Assembly: GCF_020442045.1 (NCBI RefSeq)
Contig: NZ_JAGRLA010000058.1
Coordinates: forward strand, 1 to 58,405
DNA from: Bauldia sp.
Lineage (GTDB): Bacteria; Pseudomonadota; Alphaproteobacteria; Rhizobiales; Kaistiaceae
DNA: 58,405 bases
Reading direction: 5' to 3'
Shown: in pieces, positions 11,031 to 18,496 of the stretch
Numbering within the stretch: position 1 is the first letter of the stretch
Layout: every line of letters begins with the position of its first letter
The notes under the pieces: generated by a model
The model's input: only the letters and a program-made list of their open reading frames with translations
Database searches by the model: none
What the model was told of the DNA's origin: nothing
Made by a program: the position numbers and the translations under genes

Positions 11031-11306
11031 CTACTGAAAGGCGGTCTGGAAGCGCTCGGCAAGGGCGATATCGGCCGATGTCAGCACGGTGGTGCCGGTC
11101 ACGGTGCCATCCGGGGAAATTTTCCGGACGTCGCTCTGCTGCCCCTCGAGGCATTCGGCCGGGATCATCGGCCAGGTCGCATTCGCGCAGACCTGCGCGA
11201 GATCGGTTTCCTTGGTCTGGCCGCTCAGGGTCGCACCGGTGATGCCGAGCGCAACGGTTGCCGAGAAAGTCACTGCAACGATCGTCTGACGGATCCTGGT
11301 GTTCAT
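11031..11306 (-). CDS. small secreted protein, function unknown
   Basis: A 91-residue protein with a signal peptide (MNTRIRQTIVAVTFSATVAL...) and a mature part with two cysteines in AQVCANATWPMIPAECLEG, a pattern seen in small secreted alphaproteobacterial proteins where the pair could form a disulphide. TWPMIPAECL resembles short periplasmic proteins of rhizobia, but no function is known to me. The ATG at 11306 has an AAGGAGGGG ribosome site. The upstream region carries two CRP-like palindromes (11394-11432), so the gene may be under cAMP/CRP- or FNR-family control. Confidence 0.65.
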   Translation of the reverse strand: MNTRIRQTIVAVTFSATVALGITGATLSGQTKETDLAQVCANATWPMIPAECLEGQQSDVRKISPDGTVTGTTVLTSADIALAERFQTAFQ

Positions 11307-11393
11307 TTTCCCCTCCTTACCTGCCGGCCCCAATCTCGGGCCGCGTCGAACCAACTGCATGAGGGGAAGATAGGTCCGCGCCTTTCCATCCAC

Positions 11394-11432
11394 AGTGACG
11401 TTGATCACAAAAAGCATGTGACCGGGATCACA
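11394..11432. promoter_or_regulatory. tandem CRP/FNR-family operator
   Basis: TGTGA-CCGGGA-TCACA at 11417-11432 is a perfect match to the E. coli CRP consensus TGTGA-N6-TCACA. AGTGA-CGTTGA-TCACA at 11394-11409 is a second near-perfect copy. The centres are 23 bases apart, about two helical turns, in an AT-richer stretch between the divergent secreted-protein gene (11306) and coaD (11594). They lie 88-126 bases upstream of the secreted-protein start, suitable for activation of that gene. Confidence 0.6.
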
Positions 11433-11593
11433 TGGTTAACCTATTGAATTATAAAATAAAAAGACGTGGCTTCGCGGCGGCTTGGCAGCGCCCGGGGCAA
11501 AAGCGACGGGAGGGGAACGCCTTGCCGGCATCCATGCTTCCCGCTAGAAGCCGAGCCACGCCCGAAGGGGCGAAGGCCGAAACCGACGGGACC

Positions 11594-12106
11594 ATGACCC
11601 GAACCGCACTCTATCCAGGCACCTTCGATCCGATCACCAATGGCCACCTCGATATCCTCGCGGCGGCGCTGACGATCTGCGACCGGGTGGTGGTCGCGAT
11701 CGGCGTGCATCCCACCAAGCAGACGATGTTCACGCCCGGCGAGCGCAAGGCGATGATCGCCGACGCGGTCGCCGCGCTGCCCAACGGCGAGGGGAAGCGG
11801 GTTGCCGTATCGTCCTTCGACGGCCTGACCGTGACCGCCGCGCAGGAAGCGGGCGCCACCCTGCTGGTCCGGGGGCTCCGCAACGCCGCCGATTTCGACT
11901 ACGAGATGCAGATGGCTTCGACCAACGCGGTGCTGGCGCCGGAGATCAAGACGGTCTTCCTGCCGGCGTCGCCCAGCACCCGTCACATCACCGCCACGCT
12001 TGTCCGGCAGATCGCCCGCATGGGCGGCGACGTTTCGCCCTTCGTTCCGCCGGCGATCGTCGCAAGACTGCAGGCCAAGGCCGATCGCCCCGCTTCCTCG
12101 GACTGA
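11594..12106 (+). CDS. coaD: phosphopantetheine adenylyltransferase
   Basis: A 170-residue CoaD, which transfers AMP from ATP to 4'-phosphopantetheine in the penultimate step of coenzyme A synthesis. The nucleotidyltransferase signature YPGTFDPITNGHLDI contains the T/H-x-G-H motif; RGLRNAADFDYEMQMA is the conserved substrate-binding region and MGGDVSPFVP the C-terminal family motif. The ATG at 11594 is the first start that begins the family sequence. It lies downstream of a 287-base divergent regulatory region and starts the coaD-ppiA-ppiB-queA-tgt series. Confidence 0.95.
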   Translation: MTRTALYPGTFDPITNGHLDILAAALTICDRVVVAIGVHPTKQTMFTPGERKAMIADAVAALPNGEGKRVAVSSFDGLTVTAAQEAGATLLVRGLRNAADFDYEMQMASTNAVLAPEIKTVFLPASPSTRHITATLVRQIARMGGDVSPFVPPAIVARLQAKADRPASSD

Positions 12107-12124
12107 TTCGACACGGTGACCATC

Positions 12125-12538
12125 ATGCAGCTGGCAAGAACCTGTCTGTCGTTTGCCGCCCTGGCGGCTGTCTGCGCTCCGGCCCATGCCACCGAGACCG
12201 TGAGCTGCGTCGGCACCGGCGATCCCGGGGTGACCGTCGAGATGAATCTCGGATCCGGCCTTCCGGCGGACCGGCCGAACTGGGTCCGGGTGACGACGCC
12301 GGACGGCGCATGGAGCACGCTTTCGGTGGACGAGGCGACGCCGGTCGCGCTCTATCAGTCGTTCGACGACGGGCGATCCTTTTCGATCGACCTCGCCGAC
12401 GAGACCGTCGAATCCCTTGCAATCCTCATCCGCCTGTTGCGCGGAGAAGAGGGCGACCATACCGTCCGCATCGGCTATCTGCGCGTTGTCGGGCAGTCCA
12501 TCCATCCCATCGTTTGCGATTTTGGTGAGTCAGAATGA
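12125..12538 (+). CDS. secreted protein, function unknown
   Basis: A 137-residue protein with a signal peptide (MQLARTCLSFAALAAVCAPA, cleaved after HA) and a beta-rich mature part with two cysteines, one near each end (VSCVGTG and HPIVCDFGE), probably disulphide-bonded in the periplasm. A GTG at 12116 could add three residues. Its stop overlaps the start of the next gene (ATGA), so it is translationally coupled to the periplasmic cyclophilin, which may help to fold it or its partners. No family is recognised. Confidence 0.65.
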   Translation: MQLARTCLSFAALAAVCAPAHATETVSCVGTGDPGVTVEMNLGSGLPADRPNWVRVTTPDGAWSTLSVDEATPVALYQSFDDGRSFSIDLADETVESLAILIRLLRGEEGDHTVRIGYLRVVGQSIHPIVCDFGESE

Positions 12539-13071
12539 TCAAGCACGTCACGGCCGCGCTGGCGGCACTCTTCCTGCTGCTGCCGGCGATCGCGCATGCC
12601 CAGGAACTCGATCCCGACAACACCCTGGTGATGACGCTCGAGAGCGGCGACGTGATTATCCGCCTGCGGCCGGATCTGGCGCCGAACCACGTGGCTCAGG
12701 TGAAGACCCTGACCCGCCGCGGCTTCTATGACGGCACGCCCTTCCACCGGGTGATCGAGGGCTTCATGGCGCAGGGCGGCGACCCGACCGGCACCGGTAC
12801 CGGCGGCTCGGATCTTCCCGATCTCAAGGCCGAGTTCACCAACACGAATTTCGGGCGCGGGACGATCGGCGCTGCCCGTACCCCCGATCCGAACTCGGCC
12901 AACTCGCAATTCTTCATCTGCTTCCAGGACTGCTCCTTCCTGAACGGCGAGTATACGGTCTGGGGCGAGGTGGTCGAAGGCATGGAGCTTGTCGACCAAC
13001 TGAAGCGCGGCGAGCCGGTGGTCAACCCGGATCACATCGTCACCATGCGGGTGATGGGCGACACGAACTGA
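12535..13071 (+). CDS. ppiA: peptidyl-prolyl cis-trans isomerase, periplasmic cyclophilin
   Basis: A 178-residue cyclophilin with a signal peptide (MIKHVTAALAALFLLLPAIA, then HAQ), so it acts in the periplasm on prolyl bonds of exported proteins. The bacterial cyclophilin core is complete: FHRVIEGFMAQGGDPTGTG carries the catalytic Arg and the FMAQGGD motif, and SANSQFFICFQDCSFLNGEY the substrate groove. It overlaps the upstream secreted-protein gene by four bases and is followed 31 bases later by a cytosolic paralogue, an arrangement common in Hyphomicrobiales. Confidence 0.92.
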   Translation: MIKHVTAALAALFLLLPAIAHAQELDPDNTLVMTLESGDVIIRLRPDLAPNHVAQVKTLTRRGFYDGTPFHRVIEGFMAQGGDPTGTGTGGSDLPDLKAEFTNTNFGRGTIGAARTPDPNSANSQFFICFQDCSFLNGEYTVWGEVVEGMELVDQLKRGEPVVNPDHIVTMRVMGDTN

Positions 13072-13102
13072 ACGGAACACAGGAAAGGACGAGGAGGGCC
13101 CG

Positions 13103-13576
13103 ATGGCTGAAGGACAAGACCCCGAGAACACGCTGGTCATGGAAACCACCCATGGCACGACCGTGATCGAGCTGAGGCCCGATCTCGCGCCCGGCCATGT
13201 CGCGCGGATCAAGGAACTGGCGCGCCAGGGCTTCTATGACGGCATCGTCTTCCACCGGGTGATCGACGGCTTCATGGCGCAGACCGGCGACCCGACCGGT
13301 ACCGGCATGGGCGGCTCGGGCCAGCACCTTGCGGCCGAGTTCAACGCCGAGCCGCATGTCCGTGGCACCTGCTCGATGGCGCGCGCCAGCGATCCGAATT
13401 CCGCCGACAGCCAGTTCTTCATCTGCTTCGCCGATGCCAGCTTCCTGAACGGCCAGTACACCGTCTGGGGAAAGGTCACCGAGGGGATGGAGAATATCGA
13501 CAAGATCAAGCGCGGCGAGCCGGTGGCGAACCCCGACAAGATCATCTCGATGAAGGTCGCCGCCGACGCCGCCTGA
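13103..13576 (+). CDS. ppiB: peptidyl-prolyl cis-trans isomerase, cytosolic cyclophilin
   Basis: A 157-residue cyclophilin without a signal peptide, therefore cytosolic. The catalytic motif FHRVIDGFMAQTGDPTGTG and groove motif SADSQFFICFADASFLNGQY are close to those of the preceding periplasmic paralogue, so the two come from a tandem duplication. A strong ribosome site (GAGGAGGG) lies just before the ATG at 13103. It probably shares a transcript with ppiA. Confidence 0.93.
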   Translation: MAEGQDPENTLVMETTHGTTVIELRPDLAPGHVARIKELARQGFYDGIVFHRVIDGFMAQTGDPTGTGMGGSGQHLAAEFNAEPHVRGTCSMARASDPNSADSQFFICFADASFLNGQYTVWGKVTEGMENIDKIKRGEPVANPDKIISMKVAADAA

Positions 13577-13697
13577 GGCGCGGCTCGCGCACCAGCGATG
13601 CCATGCGGGCCGGGTCCGGTCGTCGCCGGGCCCGGTAACCTTCCGGCCGGCACCGTCGTGCTAGGATCGCCCCGGACGAACCGGGAGCGGAGCAATC

Positions 13698-14072
13698 ATG
13701 TCCGATAACCAGTCAGACAGGGACGTCGACGGATCGCGCGGTCCGGGCGCCTGGATCGCGGCGCTGATCCTCATCGCGGTCGGCGTCGTCTTCCTGTTCC
13801 AGAACATGGGCTATGCCATTCCGGGCAACTGGTGGGCGTTGTTCATCCTGATACCGGCGCTCTATGCCTTCGCCAGCGCCTGGAAGGCGTATGAGGCCAA
13901 CGCACGGCAGTTCGGCGGGGCGATGGTCGGGCCGCTGATCACCGGTATCGTGCTGGTGGCGCTGACGGTGATGTTCCTGTTCGACCTCGATGTCGACTGG
14001 AATCTCATATGGCCGGCGGTGCTGATCATCATCGGCGTGCTGGCGCTCGGCCGCGCCTATACGCGGCGCTGA
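13698..14072 (+). CDS. small integral membrane protein, function unknown
   Basis: A 124-residue protein with four predicted TM helices (AWIAALILIAVGVVFLF; WWALFILIPALYAFASA; ITGIVLVALTVMFLF; LIWPAVLIIIGVLAL) and a basic C-terminus (RAYTRR). The GNWWALFILIPALYAF and WNLIWPAVLIIIGVLAL repeats resemble the TM part of LiaI/LiaF-type and DUF5668 proteins. The ribosome site GGAGCGGAGCA lies before the ATG. It sits between ppiB and queA with 12 bases to queA, so it is probably in the same operon. Confidence 0.7.
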   Translation: MSDNQSDRDVDGSRGPGAWIAALILIAVGVVFLFQNMGYAIPGNWWALFILIPALYAFASAWKAYEANARQFGGAMVGPLITGIVLVALTVMFLFDLDVDWNLIWPAVLIIIGVLALGRAYTRR

Positions 14073-14084
14073 CCCGGCGCTTCC

Positions 14085-15167
14085 GTGCGGGTCGACCTTT
14101 TCGATTTCGAGCTGCCGGACGCGTGCATCGCGCTGCGTCCGGCGAAACCTCGCGACGCGGCGCGGTTGCTCGAGGTCGGACCGGGCGGGGGGCTCTCGGA
14201 CCACCAGGTCCGCGACCTTCCGGACCTGCTCAGGCCCGGTGACGTGCTGGTGGTGAACGACACCAGGGTTATTCCGGCGGAACTGCGCGGCGAGCGGATC
14301 CGCGGGCAAAATGTCACGCCGGTCTCGGTGACGCTCTACGAGCGGGAGGGCGCGGCCCGGTGGCGCGCCTTCGCCCGGCCGGCGCGGCGTCTCATGCCCG
14401 GCGACCGGTTGCGCTTCGGCGCGATGGTCGACAATGCCTGCCTCGCATCGGGGCTCGACGCGACCGTCAAGGAGAAGGGCGCGGCGGGCGACGTGCTGAT
14501 CGGCTTCGACCTCTCCGGTCCGGTGCTCGACGAGGCGATCCATGCGATCGGCCACATGCCGCTGCCGCCCTATATCGCCGGCCGCCGGGCCGAGGACGAG
14601 CGGGACCGGACCGACTACCAGACGATCTATGCCCGCGAGGAGGGGGCGGTCGCGGCGCCGACGGCGGGGCTGCATTTCACCGAAGAACTCGACAGGCGGC
14701 TGGCGGAAGCCGGGATCGGCCGCGAGACGGTGACGCTGCATGTCGGGCCGGGGACCTTCTTGCCGGTCAAGGTGGAGGACACCGCAGACCACCATATGCA
14801 CGCCGAATGGGGGACGGTGAGCGCCGAAGCGGCCGAGCGACTGAACGAGGCGCGCGCCGCCGGCGGGCGGATCGTCGCGGTCGGCACGACGTCGCTCCGG
14901 CTGCTCGAAAGCGCCGCCGACGATAGCGGGATGGTTCAGCCCTTCGCCGGCGAGACGGCGATCTTCATAACCCCCGGCTACCGCTTCAAGGCAGTGGACC
15001 TGCTGATGACCAATTTCCACCTGCCGCGCTCGACGCTGTTCATGCTGGTCTCGGCCTTTGCCGGCCGCGAGACGATGATCGCCGCCTATCGCCACGCCAT
15101 CGACACCGGCTACCGCTTCTATTCCTATGGTGACGCCAGCCTGCTCTTCCCGGAGGCGGCGCGGTGA
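14085..15167 (+). CDS. queA: tRNA preQ1(34) S-adenosylmethionine ribosyltransferase-isomerase
   Basis: A 360-residue QueA, which transfers and isomerises the ribosyl group of SAM onto preQ1 in tRNA to form epoxyqueuosine. Family motifs are clear: the N-terminal [56 protein letters not shown] and a C-terminal [19 protein letters not shown]. The start is GTG at 14085. It overlaps tgt by four bases (GTGA), so the two queuosine genes are coupled, with tgt acting before QueA in the pathway. Confidence 0.96.
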   Translation: MRVDLFDFELPDACIALRPAKPRDAARLLEVGPGGGLSDHQVRDLPDLLRPGDVLVVNDTRVIPAELRGERIRGQNVTPVSVTLYEREGAARWRAFARPARRLMPGDRLRFGAMVDNACLASGLDATVKEKGAAGDVLIGFDLSGPVLDEAIHAIGHMPLPPYIAGRRAEDERDRTDYQTIYAREEGAVAAPTAGLHFTEELDRRLAEAGIGRETVTLHVGPGTFLPVKVEDTADHHMHAEWGTVSAEAAERLNEARAAGGRIVAVGTTSLRLLESAADDSGMVQPFAGETAIFITPGYRFKAVDLLMTNFHLPRSTLFMLVSAFAGRETMIAAYRHAIDTGYRFYSYGDASLLFPEAAR

Positions 15168-16291
15168 CCGACTTTCGCATGACGATCGCCGCGACCGATG
15201 GCGCGGCGCGGACGGGCGAGCTGACCACCGCTCGCGGGATGATCCGCACGCCGGCCTTCATGCCGGTCGGGACGGCGGGCACGGTCAAGGCGATGTATCC
15301 GGAGCAGGTGAGGGCGCTCGGCGCCGACGTCATCCTCGGCAACACCTATCACCTGATGCTGCGGCCGGGGGCGGAGCGGGTCGCGGCGCTCGGCGGCCTG
15401 CATGTCTTCGCCAACTGGCCGCATCCGATCCTCACCGATTCCGGCGGCTTCCAGGTCATGTCGCTCGCCGGGCTCCGCAAGCTCGACGAGGACGGCGTCA
15501 CCTTCCAGTCGCATCTCGACGGATCGACCCACCGCCTGACCCCGGAGCGCTCGCTCGAGATCCAGGCGCTGCTCGACGCCGATATCCGCATGCAGCTCGA
15601 CGAATGCGTGCGGCTGCCGGCGTCACGGCAGGAGGTGGAGAGGGCGATGCGGCTGTCGCTGCGCTGGGCGGAACGCTCCAAGGCCGCCTTCGGGGAAACA
15701 AGGGAACGGGCGCTCTTCGGCATCGTCCAGGGTGGCGACCAGCCTGACCTCAGGATCGAATCCGCGGAGGGGCTCGCGGCGATCGGCTTCGACGGCTACG
15801 CGATCGGCGGCCTCGCGGTCGGCGAGCCGCAGGACGTGATGCTCGCCATGCTCGACACGACGGTGCCGGCGCTGCCGGCGGACAAGCCGCGCTACCTGAT
15901 GGGCGTCGGCCAGCCGGACGATATCGTCGAGGCGGTGGCGCGCGGCGTCGACATGTTCGACTGCGTGCTGCCGACGCGGGCCGGACGCCATGGCGTCGCC
16001 TATACGCGCTTCGGCAAGCTCAACATGAAGAATGCGCGGCATGCCGAGGACCCGCGGCCGCTCGACGAGGCGATGGACTGGGCGCCGTCCCGCGACTATT
16101 CGCGGGCCTATCTGCACCATCTCGTGAAATCCGGCGAGTTGCTCGCCGGGATGCTGCTGACCTGGAACAACCTCGCCTATTACCAGCACCTGATGGCTGG
16201 CATCCGCGCGGCGATCGCCGAAGGGCGCTACGCCGCCTTCGTCGCCGGGACGAAGGCGGGCTGGGCGCGCGGCGACCTGCCGCCGCTCTGA
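15164..16291 (+). CDS. tgt: tRNA-guanine transglycosylase lacking the usual zinc ligands
   Basis: A 375-residue Tgt, which exchanges guanine-34 for preQ1 in GUN-anticodon tRNAs. The active-site segment [15 protein letters not shown] and the nucleophile region with [12 protein letters not shown] are intact. The C-terminal structural zinc site is not: aligned by the shared [11 protein letters not shown] motif, the E. coli ligands Cys302, Cys304, Cys307 and His333 correspond to Met304, Trp306, Ser309 and Asn335 here. The fold around it is otherwise conserved and the length is normal, so the enzyme is probably active and zinc-free. GTG start, overlapping queA. Confidence 0.94.
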   Translation: MTDFRMTIAATDGAARTGELTTARGMIRTPAFMPVGTAGTVKAMYPEQVRALGADVILGNTYHLMLRPGAERVAALGGLHVFANWPHPILTDSGGFQVMSLAGLRKLDEDGVTFQSHLDGSTHRLTPERSLEIQALLDADIRMQLDECVRLPASRQEVERAMRLSLRWAERSKAAFGETRERALFGIVQGGDQPDLRIESAEGLAAIGFDGYAIGGLAVGEPQDVMLAMLDTTVPALPADKPRYLMGVGQPDDIVEAVARGVDMFDCVLPTRAGRHGVAYTRFGKLNMKNARHAEDPRPLDEAMDWAPSRDYSRAYLHHLVKSGELLAGMLLTWNNLAYYQHLMAGIRAAIAEGRYAAFVAGTKAGWARGDLPPL

Positions 16292-16304
16292 TTCCGCGCG
16301 ACGC

Positions 16305-16742
16305 TCAGGCGATGCTGCCGTCGTCCTTGACCAGCCGGCAGCCGCTGATCTTCCAGGTGCCGTCCGGTTGCCGTTCGAGGGTATAGATCGCCACCCAGCT
16401 CCTGCCGTCCGGGCCGGTGAGGAAGACCCGCTGCTCCGGCCCCTGGGGCGTCTCGACGAGCTCGCCGAAGGTTACGGAGCGGGGCCGGTAGACCGGCTGG
16501 TAGCCGGTCCGGACCATTTCCATGAAGATGTCGGCGCTCGGGAAGAGCTGCCGGATCGCCGGCGCGGCGTAGCCGTAGGCGGCGGCGCCGTCGTCGCGCT
16601 GGAAGGCACTCATCTGGCTCTCGATGATGGCGCGGATGCTGTCGCGGTCGGCGCCGGCCATCTCGGCGGCCGCGGGCGTTGCGCCGGCGATACCGAAAGC
16701 GAGGAGAATTATCGCGAGGGCGTGTCTCAAGCGGCTGGTCAT
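16305..16742 (-). CDS. DUF4864 domain periplasmic protein
   Basis: A 145-residue protein with a signal peptide (MTSRLRHALAIILLAFGIAG, cleaved after AAA). The mature domain matches DUF4864: an N-terminal helix RAIIESQMSAFQRDDGAAAY, the segment IRQLFPSADIFMEMVRTGY, and a C-terminal WKISGCRLVKDDG with one cysteine. The fold is probably NTF2-like (SnoaL type), function unknown. It is convergent with tgt (13 bases apart) and divergent from the tRNA-Lys gene. Confidence 0.78.
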   Translation of the reverse strand: MTSRLRHALAIILLAFGIAGATPAAAEMAGADRDSIRAIIESQMSAFQRDDGAAAYGYAAPAIRQLFPSADIFMEMVRTGYQPVYRPRSVTFGELVETPQGPEQRVFLTGPDGRSWVAIYTLERQPDGTWKISGCRLVKDDGSIA

Positions 16743-16875
16743 GACATTTCCTCCATGTCGTCGACTTCGATACGCGCCGATGGGGCCTTCAGTTTCACGC
16801 CAGCGGACAAAGATTGCCAGAAGTCGCCGCTCCGGTATTGACCCGGGCAGTGCCGGCCAGCCATATGGGGCCGCG

Positions 16876-16951
16876 GAGCGCGTAGCTCAGTTGGTAGAGC
16901 AACTGACTTTTAATCAGTAGGTCCAGGGTTCGAGCCCCTGCGCGCTCACCA
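16876..16951 (+). tRNA. tRNA-Lys (anticodon UUU)
   Basis: A 76-base tRNA with CCA encoded. The acceptor stem pairs GAGCGCG with CGCGCTC, followed by the discriminator A and CCA (16949-16951). The D-arm is GCTC-AGTTGGTA-GAGC, the anticodon stem ACTGA/TCAGT with loop CTTTTAA (anticodon TTT at 16909-16911), and the T-arm holds GGTTCGAGCCC. The accessory region starts immediately downstream; tRNA 3' ends are common integration sites. Confidence 0.97.
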
Positions 16952-17005
16952 AGGAAATCAATAAATTACGGCGCGATCAGATAGTCGTCTCGGACCAAGA
17001 TATAA

Positions 17006-17380
17006 GGTCTATATAAGGCTCGACCGGCTATAACGGCGCCGGATGGCGCCTTGATTGGCTTCTATTCAATCAATGCGCATTCGGTGCGCTACGGAGAATT
17101 GCCAAGGAGGTTTGCGCGAACACGCCCCTCCCATGGCAACATCCCGGCGGTCTATATTTCCATGATCGGTCGCGACGAACGATTCCGCGGCCAGGGTTAC
17201 GGTGGCGACCTCCTCGTCGATGCGCTGAAATGCGTCGCCCTGGTGGCCGAGAGCCTCGGGATAGCGGTCGTTATGCTGGACGTTCTCGATTGCGGCGACC
17301 CCGAGCGCGTCGCTCGCAGAAAAGCGCTCTACGAGGGCTTCGGCTTCAAGCCGCTGCAATCCAATTCGCTACGGATTTAG
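17006..17380 (+). pseudogene. GNAT acetyltransferase fragment (TacT-like toxin), N-terminus missing
   Basis: About 109 recognisable residues of a GNAT acetyltransferase of the TacT/DUF1778-partner type. GFYSINAHSVRYGELPRR is the strand after the toxin's central turn; RFRGQGYGGDLLVDAL is the acetyl-CoA-binding R/Q-x-x-G-x-G/A signature; RKALYEGFGFKPL is the C-terminal motif. The first ~50-60 residues of the family are absent: the frame is closed by a TAA at 17003-17005, and the only starts are a TTG at 17051 and later codons. No ribbon-helix-helix antitoxin gene precedes it. It lies 54 bases after tRNA-Lys and is probably the remnant of an island that inserted there. Confidence 0.6.
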
Positions 17381-17537
17381 CTGCCGCTGGCCACCGCGCG
17401 TCAATTGCTGATAGCGCCGGACCAGCCTCATCGTTTCCGCATGGCGCTTCTTGCGCCTCTCCAGCGCCGGTCCGGCGTTTCCCATCGATATGGCCGGAGG
17501 CCGGCGGCAACCCGAAACCGACGCAATCCCGGCGCCC

Positions 17538-18380
17538 TCAGGCCGCGGACGTCTCCACCGAGCCGCCGAGCTCGGTGGTGACCGAGCGCGCCGCGGCGCC
17601 GACCAGGCGGCCGAGCTCGGCAAGCCGGTCATCGACGATGCGCGCAGCCGGTCCGGCGATCGAGAGGGCGGCATGGGCGGTGCCGCGCTCGTCGAAGAGC
17701 GGGGCGGCGATGCAGCGGAGCCCGATCGCGAATTCCTCGTCGTCGATCGAGTAGCCGCGCTGGCGTATCCGACCGAGCTCGGCGTGGAGTTTCCGGAGGC
17801 TGCCGATGGTGTTCGGCGTGTTGCGCGCCAAGCCCTGCTTGCGGGCGATATCGGCGACCTCCTGCCGGGTCATGTGGGCGAGCATCGCCTTGCCCGCCGC
17901 CGAGCCATGCATCCGCACCTGGCCGCCCGGGCGGGAGATGGCGCGGATCGTCTGATGGCACTGGACCTGACCCATGCAGATGATGGATTCACGGCCGCTC
18001 AGCACATAGAGATTCACCGTCTCGCCGCACTCTTCCATCAACTGCCGCATATAGGGCTTGGCAAGGACCGCCACGTCGCGGGTACGGGCGAAGGCATTGC
18101 CGACGAGGAAGGCCTGGACGCCGATCTGCCAGGACATCGATGCCTGGTCGAAGCGGACGAAGCGTTGCCTTTGCATGGTGGTCAGGAGCCGGTGGGCGCT
18201 CGACGGGGGAAGGGCGACCTGACGGGCGAGGGTGGTCAGGGTCAGCCCGTCGTCGCTGGCGGCGAGCGCATCGAGGATCGACAGGGCCCTCGTCAGGGAC
18301 TGGACGCCTGCCCCCGACGAGGCAGTGCGCGTTTTTTCATCGTTGCGCCGAGTGCGCGGGCTGCTCGCGATCGCGTCCAT
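17538..18380 (-). CDS. IclR family transcriptional regulator
   Basis: A 280-residue IclR-type regulator. A winged helix-turn-helix spans roughly residues 25-90 (LTRALSILDALAASDDGLTL then LARQVALPPSSAHRLLTTM); the effector-binding domain follows, with family motifs GSAAGKAMLAHM, RGYSIDDEEFAIGLRCIAAP and AALSIAGPAARI. IclR proteins control catabolic operons for aromatic, acid or purine-type substrates. It is divergent from the ring-opening amidohydrolase operon and has candidate operators in the shared 116-base gap, so it probably controls unit 1 and itself. ATG start at 18380. Confidence 0.92.
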   Translation of the reverse strand: MDAIASSPRTRRNDEKTRTASSGAGVQSLTRALSILDALAASDDGLTLTTLARQVALPPSSAHRLLTTMQRQRFVRFDQASMSWQIGVQAFLVGNAFARTRDVAVLAKPYMRQLMEECGETVNLYVLSGRESIICMGQVQCHQTIRAISRPGGQVRMHGSAAGKAMLAHMTRQEVADIARKQGLARNTPNTIGSLRKLHAELGRIRQRGYSIDDEEFAIGLRCIAAPLFDERGTAHAALSIAGPAARIVDDRLAELGRLVGAAARSVTTELGGSVETSAA

Positions 18381-18410
18381 GACTACCCCGTCTTCGCTGG
18401 AGTCGCACTA

Positions 18411-18434
18411 TTCCACATCGTGAAATCTTTTCCA
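18411..18434. promoter_or_regulatory. candidate IclR operator
   Basis: TTCCAC-ATC-GTGAAA (18411-18425, one mismatch in six) overlaps TGAAATCTTTTCCA (18421-18434), which resembles the IclR-family TGGAAA-N-TTTCCA pattern. It lies just upstream of the -35 of the divergent amidohydrolase promoter and 30-54 bases from the iclR start. Confidence 0.4.
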
Positions 18435-18440
18435 ATAAAG

Positions 18441-18468
18441 TTGACGGTCGGGCCGGTCGGCATAGTAT
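18441..18468 (+). promoter_or_regulatory. sigma-70 promoter of the unit 1 operon
   Basis: TTGACG (18441-18446), a 16-base spacer, and TAGTAT (18463-18468). The -10 ends 28 bases before the ATG of the ring-opening amidohydrolase at 18497. It is one of the best promoter matches in the window. Confidence 0.55.
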
Positions 18469-18496
18469 CGCGGTGAAACAAGCGAGGGAGAGTGGG

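Noticed and set aside
16952..17050. attL/attR repeat of the tRNA-Lys 3' end and an integrase
   Set aside because: I looked for a second copy of the tRNA 3' end and for an integrase or transposase in the window and saw none, so an intact mobile element cannot be claimed.
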